Notes under the pieces: generated by a model
Databases searched by the model: none
The model's input: the letters and a program-made list of their open reading frames with translations, nothing else
What the model was told of the DNA's origin: nothing
Shown here: piece by piece, positions 26,726 through 35,923 of the stretch
Position numbering within the stretch: position 1 is the first letter of the stretch
Layout: every line of letters starts with the position of its first letter
Source of the DNA: Actinomycetota bacterium
GTDB lineage: Bacteria > Actinomycetota > Actinomycetes > Nanopelagicales > Nanopelagicaceae
Direction: 5' to 3'
Assembly (NCBI GenBank): GCA_010030895.1
Contig: RHBS01000004.1
Location: 1 to 42,733 of the forward strand
Length of the DNA stretch: 42,733 bases
Made by a program: the position numbers and the translations under genes

Positions 26726-27835
26726 ATGTCCGATATCGAGATAGGCCCTGGTAAGCGAGCAAGATCTGCTTATTCTTTTGATGATATTGCAATTGTTCCC
26801 TCTCGCAGAACTCGTGACCCAGAAGAGGTTTCAATCTCTTGGCAGATAGATGCGTATAAATTTGATCTACCATTTTTAGCAGCACCGATGGACTCTGTTG
26901 TTTCGCCAGAAACAGCAATCTTAATTGGCAAAGCAGGTGGTTTAGGAGTTCTAAATCTTGAGGGAATCTGGACAAGATATGAGGATGCCGAAAAGCAGTT
27001 ATCGGATATGTCTAAGTTGCCTGAGGATAAAGCGATCATAAAGATGCAGGAAATATACTCAGCTCCAATTCAACCATCACTTATTAAAGAACGAATTTCA
27101 CAAATTCGATCTGCTGGCATAACAGTTGCTGGAGCACTCTCACCTCAAAGAACAGCTGAGTTTCATAAAGCTGTAATAGATGCTGGGGTTGATATTTTTG
27201 TAATTCGGGGAACTACTGTTTCAGCTGAGCATGTTTCGGCAAACTCAACAGCTCTAAATCTTAAAAAATTTATTTATGAGTTAGATGTTCCTGTAATAGT
27301 TGGTGGCTGCGCAACGGCGCAGGGTGCACTACATTTAATGAGATCTGGTGCAGCGGGAGTCTTAGTTGGATTTGGTGGAGGATCTGCTCATACAACAAAA
27401 ACAGTTTTAGGTATTTCAGTACCAATGGCATCAGCGGTTGCTGAGGTGGCATCAGCACGTCGTGATTATTTAGATGAATCTGGCGGACGGTATGTTCATG
27501 TAATTGCCGATGGATCGGTTGGATCAAGTGGTGAGATTGCCAAAGCAATTGCAACTGGCGCAGATGCAATCATGATGGGATCTCCACTTGCTAAGGCAGC
27601 AGAGGCACCAGGAAAAGGTTGGCATTGGGGATTAGAAGCACATCACCCACAACTTCCAAGAGGAAATCGGGTTAAAGTGGGAACGGTTGGCTCATTACAA
27701 GAGGTACTAACTGGACCATCCAATACTTCTGATGGTTCAATGAATTTATTTGGTGCGCTAAGAAGATCTATGGCTACCTGTGGTTACTCTGACTTAAAAG
27801 AGTTCCAGAGAGTTGAAGTAGTTGTAAAACCTTAA
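26726..27835 (+). CDS. guaB3: GuaB3-family IMP dehydrogenase-related protein
   Basis: A 369-residue TIM-barrel protein of the actinobacterial GuaB3 family: no CBS pair, start RARSAYSFDDIAIVPSRRTRDPE, then LAAPMDSVVSPE, LGVLNLEGIWTRYED, and phosphate-binding ADGSVGSSGEIAKAIATGADA. The active-site loop that is GPGSICTT in IMP dehydrogenase reads GGGSAHTT here (residues 217-224), putting His222 at the catalytic cysteine position. The mycobacterial GuaB3 homologue also lacks that cysteine. The true reaction is therefore uncertain. In other actinobacteria the active guaB2 normally lies just upstream; here ppgK does. Confidence 0.9.
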   Translation: MSDIEIGPGKRARSAYSFDDIAIVPSRRTRDPEEVSISWQIDAYKFDLPFLAAPMDSVVSPETAILIGKAGGLGVLNLEGIWTRYEDAEKQLSDMSKLPEDKAIIKMQEIYSAPIQPSLIKERISQIRSAGITVAGALSPQRTAEFHKAVIDAGVDIFVIRGTTVSAEHVSANSTALNLKKFIYELDVPVIVGGCATAQGALHLMRSGAAGVLVGFGGGSAHTTKTVLGISVPMASAVAEVASARRDYLDESGGRYVHVIADGSVGSSGEIAKAIATGADAIMMGSPLAKAAEAPGKGWHWGLEAHHPQLPRGNRVKVGTVGSLQEVLTGPSNTSDGSMNLFGALRRSMATCGYSDLKEFQRVEVVVKP

Positions 27836-27891
27836 AAATCTGTGAAAGTACTTAAAGTTGGGTTGTAATTATCAATAACTCTCTAAATTTG

Positions 27892-27920
27892 TTGGGTAAT
27901 ACATACTTATTGATTAAACT
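27892..27920 (+). promoter_or_regulatory. Leaderless promoter of the cyclophilin gene
   Basis: -35 TTGGGT (27892-27897), 17-bp spacer, -10 TAAACT (27915-27920), then exactly 6 bases to the ATG at 27927. The transcript is predicted to start on the start codon. There is no Shine-Dalgarno. Confidence 0.65.
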
Positions 27921-27926
27921 TACTCT

Positions 27927-28583
27927 ATGTTCAAAACAAAAATAGCCGTTTTCTCTATAACTATTTTTGTTGCCTCATCATCAATAACTACTGTCTCACA
28001 TGCATCCCCAAGCAGTAAGCCATTTAAATTAAATTGTAAGAGCACAAAAGCAAAAGGTCATGCAGTAAAAAATGTTGCGCCTCCAGAAGTCAAAGCCCCG
28101 TTTAGAAATAGAGTTATAAATTTATCCACCAATTGCGGTGACATTTCGATTGACGCTTTTGGGGTAAATGCACCAGTTACCGTAACCGCAATTACAGCCT
28201 TAGCAAAAGGTGGTTTTTTTGATCAGACACTCTGCCATCGTCTAACAACTGAGAATATTTATGTCTTGCAATGTGGTGATCCAACGGCAACTGGTAGAGG
28301 TGGGCCAAACTTCTTCTATAACGATGAGAATCTACCGTTAGCTACAGAAGGTAATTATCCTGCCGGAACAGTTGCGATGGCTAACTCCGGTGCCAACACA
28401 AATGGTAGCCAATTTTTTATCGTTTATGATGATACTTCATTACCGCCAAATTATACGATTTGGGGAAAAGTTATAAGTGGGTTAGAGATAGTTAAGGCGA
28501 TTGCAAAAGATGGGGTGATTGACGGTAAATCTGAAGGATTGCCAAAACGCAAAATTGCAATTGAAAAAGTTAAAATTCGTTAA
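27927..28583 (+). CDS. Secreted peptidyl-prolyl cis-trans isomerase (cyclophilin)
   Basis: A 218-residue exported cyclophilin. It has a signal peptide (about 1-27, ending TVSHA), a short linker, then the cyclophilin domain from about residue 62: FFDQTLCHRLTTENIYVLQCGDPTATGRGGPNFFYNDE, GTVAMANSGANTNGSQFFIVYDD and WGKVISGLEIVKAIA. It probably assists folding of exported proteins. The first Phe/Arg active-site region reads CHRLTTEN. No lipobox. It is convergent with the LmbE gene; the two stop codons overlap (TTAA) with no terminator between them. Confidence 0.88.
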   Translation: MFKTKIAVFSITIFVASSSITTVSHASPSSKPFKLNCKSTKAKGHAVKNVAPPEVKAPFRNRVINLSTNCGDISIDAFGVNAPVTVTAITALAKGGFFDQTLCHRLTTENIYVLQCGDPTATGRGGPNFFYNDENLPLATEGNYPAGTVAMANSGANTNGSQFFIVYDDTSLPPNYTIWGKVISGLEIVKAIAKDGVIDGKSEGLPKRKIAIEKVKIR

Positions 28584-29305
28584 TCAGTATTTACAATCTT
28601 AAATACTTCAGCAACTGAACCATTTGGCAAATTATTTGCTTGGGCGTTTCTTTCTCCCCATTCTCGAACCATTTTCTCTAAATTTTCGTTATGCGCAGTT
28701 TGGCTAACATGACTATGCAGAGCTTGCATTTTTTTATCAAAAGTTGAGGTTATGTCTACAAAATGATCTGGCGATTGAGAAGACATGACCCAAACTTCCT
28801 TAACGCGCCAAGGTTCTAAGCCTTCCTCTTTTAATAATTCCTCAAAGGCGAATGGGTTTCTTGAGTCTGGATAAACTGCTTGAATTGCTGCCTCTCCAGC
28901 TGCCATATGATCTGGGTGAGATGCAAATAATCTGTCCCAATTTCGCTCTGGTGATTGAATGACCATTCGATCTGGTTTGGTAATTCTTATTTGCCGAACA
29001 ATCGCTTTTCTTAGTTCAATTGTTGGAACCAGCCAACCATCTCGATAATTTAAAAAAGTAATATCAGTTACACCAACGGCTAAACCTGCTTGACGCTGTT
29101 CATGCTGTCTTATTTTTGGCATTTCTGCACGGGGAACATTTGGATCTTCGCCACCTTGATCACCATTTGTACATATGCAGTAAGCAACATGGATGCCTTT
29201 GGCACTCCACTGAGCAATAGTTCCAGCAGCTCCAAAATCACAATCATCAGGATGTGCAGTAACTACTAATACGCGCTTAATCTCATTGTCGTCTAATGGC
29301 TTCAT
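28580..29305 (-). CDS. LmbE/PIG-L family N-acetylglucosaminyl-type deacetylase
   Basis: Zinc-dependent amidohydrolase of 241 residues from ATG 29305. It has the metal motif TAHPDDCDFGAAG near residues 15-27, then ICTNGDQGG, and the third ligand region FASHPDHMAAGEAA. Family members include MshB and Mca of mycothiol metabolism and other GlcNAc deacetylases. The short length and lack of a mycothiol cluster leave the substrate open. A longer frame begins at TTG 29362, but the conserved region starts after ATG 29305. It is divergent from pcrA. Confidence 0.82.
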   Translation of the reverse strand: MKPLDDNEIKRVLVVTAHPDDCDFGAAGTIAQWSAKGIHVAYCICTNGDQGGEDPNVPRAEMPKIRQHEQRQAGLAVGVTDITFLNYRDGWLVPTIELRKAIVRQIRITKPDRMVIQSPERNWDRLFASHPDHMAAGEAAIQAVYPDSRNPFAFEELLKEEGLEPWRVKEVWVMSSQSPDHFVDITSTFDKKMQALHSHVSQTAHNENLEKMVREWGERNAQANNLPNGSVAEVFKIVNTD

Positions 29306-29350
29306 TGGAGGTAAGGCTACCGCAGCAATTCTCTCTGTCTTACCCACCGA

Positions 29351-29356
29351 TAGACT
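29351..29356 (+). promoter_or_regulatory. -10 of near-leaderless pcrA promoter
   Basis: TAGACT lies 7 bases before the ATG at 29364 with no Shine-Dalgarno, so the transcript should start at or one base before the start codon. No clear -35 is visible. It shares the 58-bp divergent region with the LmbE gene. Confidence 0.45.
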
Positions 29357-29363
29357 TGGCAAT

Positions 29364-31577
29364 ATGTCTGTATTAACAGGGGATTTAAACCCAAATCAGC
29401 AAGCGGCAGTGAAAAGTGAAGGTTATCCACTGCTAGTTGTAGCTGGTGCTGGCTCTGGAAAAACTAGAGTTCTAACTAGAAGAATTGCATATTTATTAGC
29501 AGAAAGAAATGTTGCACCATTTGAAGTATTAGCGATTACATTCACTAATAAAGCTGCCGGGGAAATGAAGGAAAGAGTAGCCCAGCTAGTTGGTGAACGA
29601 GCAAAGGCAATATGGGTATCGACCTTTCACTCCGCATGTGTTCGAATATTAAGAAAAGAAGCTGCACTACTTGGCTACATAAATTCATTCACAATTTATG
29701 ATCAAAGTGATTCTCTCAGATTAATTACTTTAGTATTGAGGGATCTAAATTTTGATGAAAAGCGGTATGCACCAAGAGCAATCGCTTCATTGATCTCTCA
29801 ATCGAAAAACGAGTTAATGGGACCAGCAGATTATTTAAATCAAGCTAAAGATCAATTTCAGGAAATTGTGGCGCAAGTGTTTGAGGTATATCAAAAACGA
29901 CTCATGGCAGCTAATGCTATGGATTTCGATGATCTAATTGCTAAGACAGTAGAGGTATTGCAAAGATTCCCTGAGGCTAAAGCCAAGTACCGTTCAAGAT
30001 TTAGGCATATTTTGGTCGATGAGTATCAGGATACAAATCACGCCCAGTATGTACTAATAAAAGAGTTGGTTGGATCTGAGCGAGAGGGTTTTCCGCCTGC
30101 CGAACTTTGTGTGGTTGGTGATGCAGATCAATCAATTTATGCATTTAGGGGAGCAAATATAAGAAACATATTGCAATTTGAGGCAGATTATCCAAATGCC
30201 AAAACTATATTACTTGAGCAAAACTATCGATCAACTCAAAATATTTTAACTGCCGCAAATGCAGTAATTTCAAATAATGATGGTAGAAAAGAAAAAAATC
30301 TTTGGTCAGAGGCTGGAAGTGGCCCAATGATTACTGGGTACGTGGCTGAAAGCGAACATGATGAGGCTGATTTTGTGGTCAGGCAGATCGCAAGATTACG
30401 TGATCTTGAAAAATCTAATCCAGGTGATACAGCAATTTTTTATCGGACTAATGCTCAATCTCGAGTATTTGAAGAGGTATTCATGAGAATAGGAATCCCA
30501 TACAAGGTTGTGGGGGGTGTCAGATTTTATGAGCGCAAAGAGATTAAGGACCTTCTGGCCTATTTAAGAGTTGTTGTTAACCCAGAGGATGAAATTTCCA
30601 TGCGTAGGATTATAAATACTCCGAAGCGAGGCATTGGTGATCGGACACTTGATCAGTTAGATCTCTTCGCTAAGAATAACAATTTAACTTTTTGGCAGGC
30701 TTTATGTGAGGTTAATATAAATCAAGAGTTTGCAGCGAAGTCAGCTACTACCCTAATTGATTTTGTTAAGTTTATAAAATCAATGCAAACTCTGGTTGAA
30801 GCAAAGACCAGACCATCGGTTATTACGCAAGCTGTATTAGAAGAATCAGGGTTGTTAACTGAGTTGCAAGATAGCAAAGATCCACAAGATGAAGTCAGAG
30901 TAGAGAATCTAGAGGAATTAGTTGCTGTTGCAACTGAGTATGAAGAGAGTGAAGTTGATGAAGGTGAGGAGATTTCACTTACTGGATTTCTAGAAGATGT
31001 TTCATTGGTAGCAGATGCTGATCAGATTCCTGATGGTGAAGATCATGGTGGCGTTGTAACTATGATGACATTACATACTGCTAAAGGATTAGAGTTTCCG
31101 ACGGTATTTTTAACTGGAATGGAGGAGGGTATTTTTCCTCATTCTCGAACACTAGATGATCCCGAGGAGTTACAAGAAGAGCGCAGACTTGCATATGTTG
31201 GATTAACCAGGGCTAGAGAAAATTTATTTATAACTAGGGCAGAGTATAGATCTGCTTGGGGCTCACCAAACTATAACCCGGCATCTAGATTTATTAGTGA
31301 AATTCCAGAAAATGTAATTGAATGGAATCAAGCTCAGGAAAAAACTAGTAGTTCAAGGTCTGCAATTAAGCGAAATTTTGCTGCCCCAAAGCCGACTGGA
31401 AAAGTAAGTAACACTATGCAATTAGAAGTGGGTGAGCGGGTATCACATGACACTTTTGGATTAGGAACGGTAATTGAGGTTAATGGTGAAGGTGACAGAG
31501 CGGAGGCCACCATTGATTTTGGCTCATTTGGGCCTAAGCGACTTTTATTGCGTTATGCCCCAGTTGAGAAATTATAA
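29364..31577 (+). CDS. pcrA: ATP-dependent DNA helicase PcrA/UvrD
   Basis: SF1A 3'-5' helicase acting in nucleotide excision repair and replication. It has 737 residues from ATG 29364: Q-motif LNPNQQAAV, Walker A AGAGSGKT (27-34), TFTNKAAGEMKERV, Walker B VDEYQDTN, VVGDADQSIYAFRG, LEQNYRST, VVGGVRFYERKEIKDLLAYLR, TLHTAKGLEFPTVFL and RLAYVGLTRA. The C-terminal Tudor-like RNAP-binding domain (GERVSHDTFGLGTV to the end) is present, typical of PcrA. A longer frame from 29286 was rejected because the helicase begins at MSVLTGDLNPNQQ. Confidence 0.96.
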   Translation: MSVLTGDLNPNQQAAVKSEGYPLLVVAGAGSGKTRVLTRRIAYLLAERNVAPFEVLAITFTNKAAGEMKERVAQLVGERAKAIWVSTFHSACVRILRKEAALLGYINSFTIYDQSDSLRLITLVLRDLNFDEKRYAPRAIASLISQSKNELMGPADYLNQAKDQFQEIVAQVFEVYQKRLMAANAMDFDDLIAKTVEVLQRFPEAKAKYRSRFRHILVDEYQDTNHAQYVLIKELVGSEREGFPPAELCVVGDADQSIYAFRGANIRNILQFEADYPNAKTILLEQNYRSTQNILTAANAVISNNDGRKEKNLWSEAGSGPMITGYVAESEHDEADFVVRQIARLRDLEKSNPGDTAIFYRTNAQSRVFEEVFMRIGIPYKVVGGVRFYERKEIKDLLAYLRVVVNPEDEISMRRIINTPKRGIGDRTLDQLDLFAKNNNLTFWQALCEVNINQEFAAKSATTLIDFVKFIKSMQTLVEAKTRPSVITQAVLEESGLLTELQDSKDPQDEVRVENLEELVAVATEYEESEVDEGEEISLTGFLEDVSLVADADQIPDGEDHGGVVTMMTLHTAKGLEFPTVFLTGMEEGIFPHSRTLDDPEELQEERRLAYVGLTRARENLFITRAEYRSAWGSPNYNPASRFISEIPENVIEWNQAQEKTSSSRSAIKRNFAAPKPTGKVSNTMQLEVGERVSHDTFGLGTVIEVNGEGDRAEATIDFGSFGPKRLLLRYAPVEKL

Positions 31578-31637
31578 GTTTCTTAATTAGGTCATTACTA
31601 TTACCACCTTGCAGTAGAAAATTGATCGGGGAAAATA

Positions 31638-32798
31638 TTGGATCTTTTTGAGTACCAAGCACGAGATCTTTTTGAATCTCACCAAATCCCAGTATTAGCG
31701 GGTGCTGTGGCTAGCACTCCAGAAGAGGCCGAAGCAGCAGCAAAAAGAATCGGCGGAAAAGTCGTTGTAAAAGCACAAGTAAAAATTGGTGGGCGAGGAA
31801 AAGCAGGTGGCGTTAAATTGGCAGAAAACGCTATCGATGCAAAAGAAAAAGCTAATGCAATTTTAGGTATGGATATCAAAGGTCATATTGTAAAAAAAGT
31901 AATGATTGCTCAAGCAGCTCCAATTGATTTCGAATACTACTTGGCTATTCTTTTAGATAGGGCAAATCGTAACTTCTTAGTCATGGCATCGGTGGCTGGT
32001 GGAATGGAGATTGAAGAGGTTGCTCATAAAACTCCTGACAAACTGGCACGAGTTAGCATCGATCCCAATAACGGAATAGACAAAAAAAGAGCAATTGAGA
32101 TTGCCAAAGCTGGTCAATTCCCAAGTGAGGTGATCGATCAAGTTGCTGAGGTTCTGATAAAGCTTTGGGATGCCTTTGTGAAAGAAGATGCGACCTTAAT
32201 GGAGATTAATCCTCTGGTTAAAACCTCTGACGGAAAGATTATTGCCTTAGATGGAAAAGTAACCTTGGATGATAATTCAAACTTTAGGCACCCAGAACAT
32301 GAAAAATTAACTGATCAAACTTCTACAAATCCATTGGAGTTACTAGCAAAAGAGAAGGATTTAAATTACGTAAAACTTGATGGTCAAGTAGGGATTATCG
32401 GAAATGGTGCCGGATTGGTGATGAGCACATTGGATGTTGTCGCATATGCTGGTGAAAAATACGGAGTTAAGCCTGCAAATTTTCTTGATATTGGTGGGGG
32501 CGCATCTGCTGAGGTTATGGCCAATGGCTTATCCATCATATTAGGTGACACTGATGTAAAAAGCGTATTTGTTAATGTTTTTGGTGGCATCACTGCATGT
32601 GATGCAGTTGCAAATGGCATTGTTCAAGCATTACAAATATTGGGCTCAAAAGCCACTAAACCGATTGTAGTTCGCTTAGATGGAAACAATGTTGAATTAG
32701 GAAGAAAAATTTTAAATGATGCAAATCATCCATTGGTGCAGCAACTTGAAACCATGGATGGTGCTGCAGCTAAAGCGGCAGAGTTGGCGGCGAAATAG
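31638..32798 (+). CDS. sucC: Succinate--CoA ligase, beta subunit
   Basis: Beta subunit of succinyl-CoA synthetase, making ATP or GTP in the TCA cycle. The 386-residue protein starts [19 protein letters not shown]. It has the ATP-grasp domain with [26 protein letters not shown] and [16 protein letters not shown], and the C-terminal CoA-ligase domain ([15 protein letters not shown]). TTG start at 31638 with a weak GGGGA site. The stop overlaps sucD by one base. Confidence 0.97.
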   Translation: MDLFEYQARDLFESHQIPVLAGAVASTPEEAEAAAKRIGGKVVVKAQVKIGGRGKAGGVKLAENAIDAKEKANAILGMDIKGHIVKKVMIAQAAPIDFEYYLAILLDRANRNFLVMASVAGGMEIEEVAHKTPDKLARVSIDPNNGIDKKRAIEIAKAGQFPSEVIDQVAEVLIKLWDAFVKEDATLMEINPLVKTSDGKIIALDGKVTLDDNSNFRHPEHEKLTDQTSTNPLELLAKEKDLNYVKLDGQVGIIGNGAGLVMSTLDVVAYAGEKYGVKPANFLDIGGGASAEVMANGLSIILGDTDVKSVFVNVFGGITACDAVANGIVQALQILGSKATKPIVVRLDGNNVELGRKILNDANHPLVQQLETMDGAAAKAAELAAK

Positions 32799-33679
32799 TG
32801 GCAATTTTTGTAAACGAAAATACTAAGGTAATTGTTCAAGGTATGACTGGTTCAGAGGGAACCAAGCACACCAAGCGAATGCTAAAAGCGGGCACAAAAA
32901 TTGTAGGTGGAGTTACTCCTGGTAAAGGTGGACAAACTTCTGATATGGATGGAGTTTTGATCCCAATTTTTAATTCGGTTAAAGAGGCAATTAATGCAAC
33001 AGGAGCAAATGCATCAGTAGTTTTCGTTCCACCCAAGTTTGCTAAGACTGCTGTATTGGATGCGATTGAAGCCGAAATACCTCTAGTGGTAGTTATTACT
33101 GAAGGTATACCAGTTCACGATGTAGCAGCTTTTTATGCTCAGGCAGTTACCTCGGGTAAAACTCAAATATTAGGGCCAAACTGTCCTGGCATCATAAGCC
33201 CCGGCAAAACAAATCTAGGGATTATTCCTTCTGATATAACGGGTTCAGGAAAGATTGGTTTAGTTTCAAAATCAGGAACGCTTACATACCAAATGATGTA
33301 TGAGTTAAGAGATTTTGGATTTACAACTGCAGTTGGGATTGGTGGCGATCCAATAATTGGTACAACACATATTGATTGTCTTCGTGCGTTTCAAGATGAT
33401 CCTGAAACAAAGGCGATAGTAATGATTGGTGAGATTGGTGGAGATGCAGAGGAAAGAGCGGCACAATTTATCAAGGAGTATGTAACTAAGCCTGTTGTTG
33501 GTTATGTAGCTGGATTTACTGCTCCCGAAGGAAAAACCATGGGTCATGCTGGTGCCATAGTCTCTGGATCATCAGGAACGGCGGCAGCGAAAAAAGAAGC
33601 ATTAGAGGCTGTCGGTGTTGCGGTTGGTAAAACCCCAAGTGAAACCGCTAACTTGATGCGCAAGATTTTGAATGGATAA
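32798..33679 (+). CDS. sucD: Succinate--CoA ligase, alpha subunit
   Basis: Alpha subunit carrying the phosphohistidine. The 293-residue protein has the CoA-binding N-terminal domain ([16 protein letters not shown]), [13 protein letters not shown], and the active-site [21 protein letters not shown] with His250 as the phosphorylated residue. GTG start overlaps the sucC stop (TAGTG). Forms an operon with sucC. Confidence 0.97.
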   Translation: MAIFVNENTKVIVQGMTGSEGTKHTKRMLKAGTKIVGGVTPGKGGQTSDMDGVLIPIFNSVKEAINATGANASVVFVPPKFAKTAVLDAIEAEIPLVVVITEGIPVHDVAAFYAQAVTSGKTQILGPNCPGIISPGKTNLGIIPSDITGSGKIGLVSKSGTLTYQMMYELRDFGFTTAVGIGGDPIIGTTHIDCLRAFQDDPETKAIVMIGEIGGDAEERAAQFIKEYVTKPVVGYVAGFTAPEGKTMGHAGAIVSGSSGTAAAKKEALEAVGVAVGKTPSETANLMRKILNG

Positions 33680-33697
33680 ATCGCAGATAGGAAAATA

Positions 33698-34777
33698 ATG
33701 GTTGCGCGTCGCCTTTATGTAACGTTGCAACAAGTAATTAGATCAGTACTAATTATTCTCTTTCCATTAGCTTTCATAACCTTGTTTGCTTGGGCTACTG
33801 CAGGTAGTACTTATGGCACTACCTCAGACCCAATGAGGGCTGCAGTTTGGCTCTGGCTGGGTGCGCACTTAACACCATTTAATATTGTAAGTAACCAATT
33901 AAATGGCTACCTTTCATATTTACCCATCGGGGCGGCCTTACTTCCTATCCTTGCTATTAGAAATGGTTTTGGTCGAGTGGCTCAGACCCTTGATAATAAG
34001 AAAATTGGCAGATCATATTTTATTCTGATCTATTTTACGTTCTATATATTTTTAGCAATTTTAGCCAGTAATGCTCAAGTACAAATTAATTGGCTTAGGG
34101 CACTTCCAACTGTCTTAATTTTACTTTTTGTTGCAACTGCACGGAATAAAATAACCAATCTGATTAAATTACCGTGGAGTATCTTTATATTTTTCCTAGG
34201 AATCAGTGGAATAATTTTTACATTATCTTTGATCTTAAATTTTTCTACTGCTAAAAATCTTACTATCATTATTCAACCTGGAATTTTAGGTGGAATTTTA
34301 TTAGTTATTTTACAGGTGCTTTATCTACCTAATTTATTTTTTGCAACCTTCAGTTATCTAATTGGATCTGGGTTTTCTCTTGGACAGAAAACTAATATCT
34401 CACCTATAATTTTTGAGTTACGAGAAATTCCTGCTATTCCAGCACTAGCTGCCTTACCAACTGGCAAATTGCCTTGGTTGATAATATTTACAATCGTTAT
34501 CTCACTTTATGGCTGGATTAATTTTAGCTTGATAAGTAAAGTCAAATTAGATCCGAAAAGTATCTGGCAATTAAAAATTCGATTTATTTTTATTTCAGTG
34601 GCCTTTGTTGCCTTGGCATCATTTATAAGTTCAGGATCACTTATTTCTGAAAATATGTCACCTGTTGGGGTTAATCCAATATTGATTTCCATAGTTGTTG
34701 CAGCACACTTACTTTTAGTTATGCTTTTCATGTATTTATACACACTTATATTTAAGAAAAAAGTAAGTCAGGGGTAG
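33698..34777 (+). CDS. Multi-pass membrane protein, DUF6350-like
   Basis: A 359-residue integral membrane protein with about nine hydrophobic segments (for example near 18-35, 65-85, 105-120, 130-145, 160-175, 195-215, 255-270, 295-310, 325-345) and no catalytic motif that I recognise. Position directly after sucD matches the DUF6350 membrane proteins of actinobacteria, and the N-terminal VLIILFPLAFITLFAWATAGSTYG resembles them. Function unknown. AGGAAA precedes the ATG. The folD promoter -10 overlaps its last codon. Confidence 0.7.
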   Translation: MVARRLYVTLQQVIRSVLIILFPLAFITLFAWATAGSTYGTTSDPMRAAVWLWLGAHLTPFNIVSNQLNGYLSYLPIGAALLPILAIRNGFGRVAQTLDNKKIGRSYFILIYFTFYIFLAILASNAQVQINWLRALPTVLILLFVATARNKITNLIKLPWSIFIFFLGISGIIFTLSLILNFSTAKNLTIIIQPGILGGILLVILQVLYLPNLFFATFSYLIGSGFSLGQKTNISPIIFELREIPAIPALAALPTGKLPWLIIFTIVISLYGWINFSLISKVKLDPKSIWQLKIRFIFISVAFVALASFISSGSLISENMSPVGVNPILISIVVAAHLLLVMLFMYLYTLIFKKKVSQG

Positions 34778-34780
34778 GCT
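34775..34780 (+). promoter_or_regulatory. Leaderless -10 of folD (TAGGCT)
   Basis: TAGGCT ends 6 bases before the folD ATG (34787), with TTAAGA (34752-34757) 17 bp upstream as a partial -35. The predicted transcript starts on the ATG. The hexamer and spacing are the same as at alr. Confidence 0.5.
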
Positions 34781-34786
34781 TAAGTT

Positions 34787-35617
34787 ATGAGTGCGATCAT
34801 TATCGATGGTAAAAAATCTGCTTCTAGAGTAAAAACTCAGATTGCTAATGAATTAAAACACTCGGGAAAACAGTTAGGACTAGGGACCATTTTAGTTGGA
34901 AATGACCCAGGTTCAGTCGCCTACGTAGAAGGAAAGCATCGAGATTGTGCGGAGGTTGGAATTGATTCAATTAAAATTAATTTAACATCGTCTGCATCCC
35001 AAAGTGAGATAATTGAAGCTGTAAATAGTTTGAATCAAAATAAGAAGTGCACCGGCTTTATCGTCCAGCTACCCTTACCAAAATCAGTTAATGTGCAAGC
35101 AGTACTAGAGCAAATAGATCCAAATAAGGATGCAGATGGTTTACATCCAACTAATTTAGGAAATCTAGTTTTAGGTAAAAATCCAGTAATACCTTGTACT
35201 CCAAGTGCGATACTCGCTCTTCTTAGAGAGTACAAGGTAAATTTAGATGGAGCAAAAGTTTTAATTATTGGTAGGGGAACTACGGTTGGTCGGCCGTTAT
35301 CAATCCTGCTCTCACAAAAAGCGGTGAATGCCACAGTTACATTGGCTCATACAGGAACTAAAGATTTATTAAATCTAATTTCTAGTGCTGACATAATTAT
35401 TGCCGCATTGGGAAGTGCTCATTTTTTAAAGCCAGAAATGGTTAAGTCTGGCACGATAGTAATTGATGTTGGAATTACAAGAACTGAAAACGGTTTGGTT
35501 GGAGATGTTGATCCAAGGGTTATAGATGTAGCTTCACTCTTTTCACCTATGCCAGGCGGAGTTGGTCCTATGACCCGTGCCATGCTTCTACGAAATTTAG
35601 TTGAATTGTCAAAGTAA
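34787..35617 (+). CDS. folD: Methylenetetrahydrofolate dehydrogenase / cyclohydrolase
   Basis: Bifunctional enzyme interconverting 5,10-methylene-, methenyl- and 10-formyl-tetrahydrofolate with NADP. The 276-residue protein has the catalytic SVAYVEGKHRDC (Y46, K50), GFIVQLPLP, DKDADGLHPTNLG-like NKDADGLHPTN, the nucleotide-binding IIGRGTTVGRPLSILL, and the tail PMPGGVGPMTRAMLLRN. Apparently leaderless. It supplies one-carbon units for purines. In other actinobacteria purN and purH often lie between the membrane-protein gene and folD; they are absent here. Confidence 0.97.
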   Translation: MSAIIIDGKKSASRVKTQIANELKHSGKQLGLGTILVGNDPGSVAYVEGKHRDCAEVGIDSIKINLTSSASQSEIIEAVNSLNQNKKCTGFIVQLPLPKSVNVQAVLEQIDPNKDADGLHPTNLGNLVLGKNPVIPCTPSAILALLREYKVNLDGAKVLIIGRGTTVGRPLSILLSQKAVNATVTLAHTGTKDLLNLISSADIIIAALGSAHFLKPEMVKSGTIVIDVGITRTENGLVGDVDPRVIDVASLFSPMPGGVGPMTRAMLLRNLVELSK

Positions 35618-35862
35618 TGAAAGATAGTTTTACATTGGACCAAATTAGAAGGTTCTCACTTATAGTTGTAATCGTAGGGTTAATAATAGGAATGACGGGT
35701 GCAGTTAGAACGGGATCAATTATCTTGTCTTTAGGGGCAAGTGCCTTTGTACTAGCTAGATATACTCAGCAAAAAGTTAAGCGAAATATTGAACTTTTGC
35801 TACCAATTATGATTTGTATCCTACTTTTTGTCTTGGCGCTTTCTTTACCTAACGCGAGGTAA
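35617..35862 (+). CDS. Small membrane protein, DUF3017-like
   Basis: An 81-residue protein with three hydrophobic stretches (about 11-27, 30-45 and 60-77) and a basic loop TQQKVKRN. It is located between folD and mdh, exactly where actinobacteria carry a DUF3017 gene, and it fits that family in size and topology. ATG overlaps the folD stop by one base (TAATG). Function unknown. Confidence 0.75.
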   Translation: MKDSFTLDQIRRFSLIVVIVGLIIGMTGAVRTGSIILSLGASAFVLARYTQQKVKRNIELLLPIMICILLFVLALSLPNAR

Positions 35863-35871
35863 TTACTCGAT

Positions 35872-35900
35872 TTAGCAGTAATGGCATTCATCAGTAATAT
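35872..35900 (+). promoter_or_regulatory. Promoter for mdh
   Basis: -35 TTAGCA (35872-35877), 17-bp spacer, -10 TAATAT (35895-35900). It gives a short leader (start near 35907) containing the GAGGGG ribosome-binding site of mdh. Confidence 0.5.
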
Positions 35901-35923
35901 TGGGGCATACTTGAGGGGATTAA

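Noticed and set aside
29286-29363. Upstream extension of pcrA
   Set aside because: It would overlap the 5' end of the divergent LmbE gene; helicase similarity starts at ATG 29364, which has a well-placed -10.
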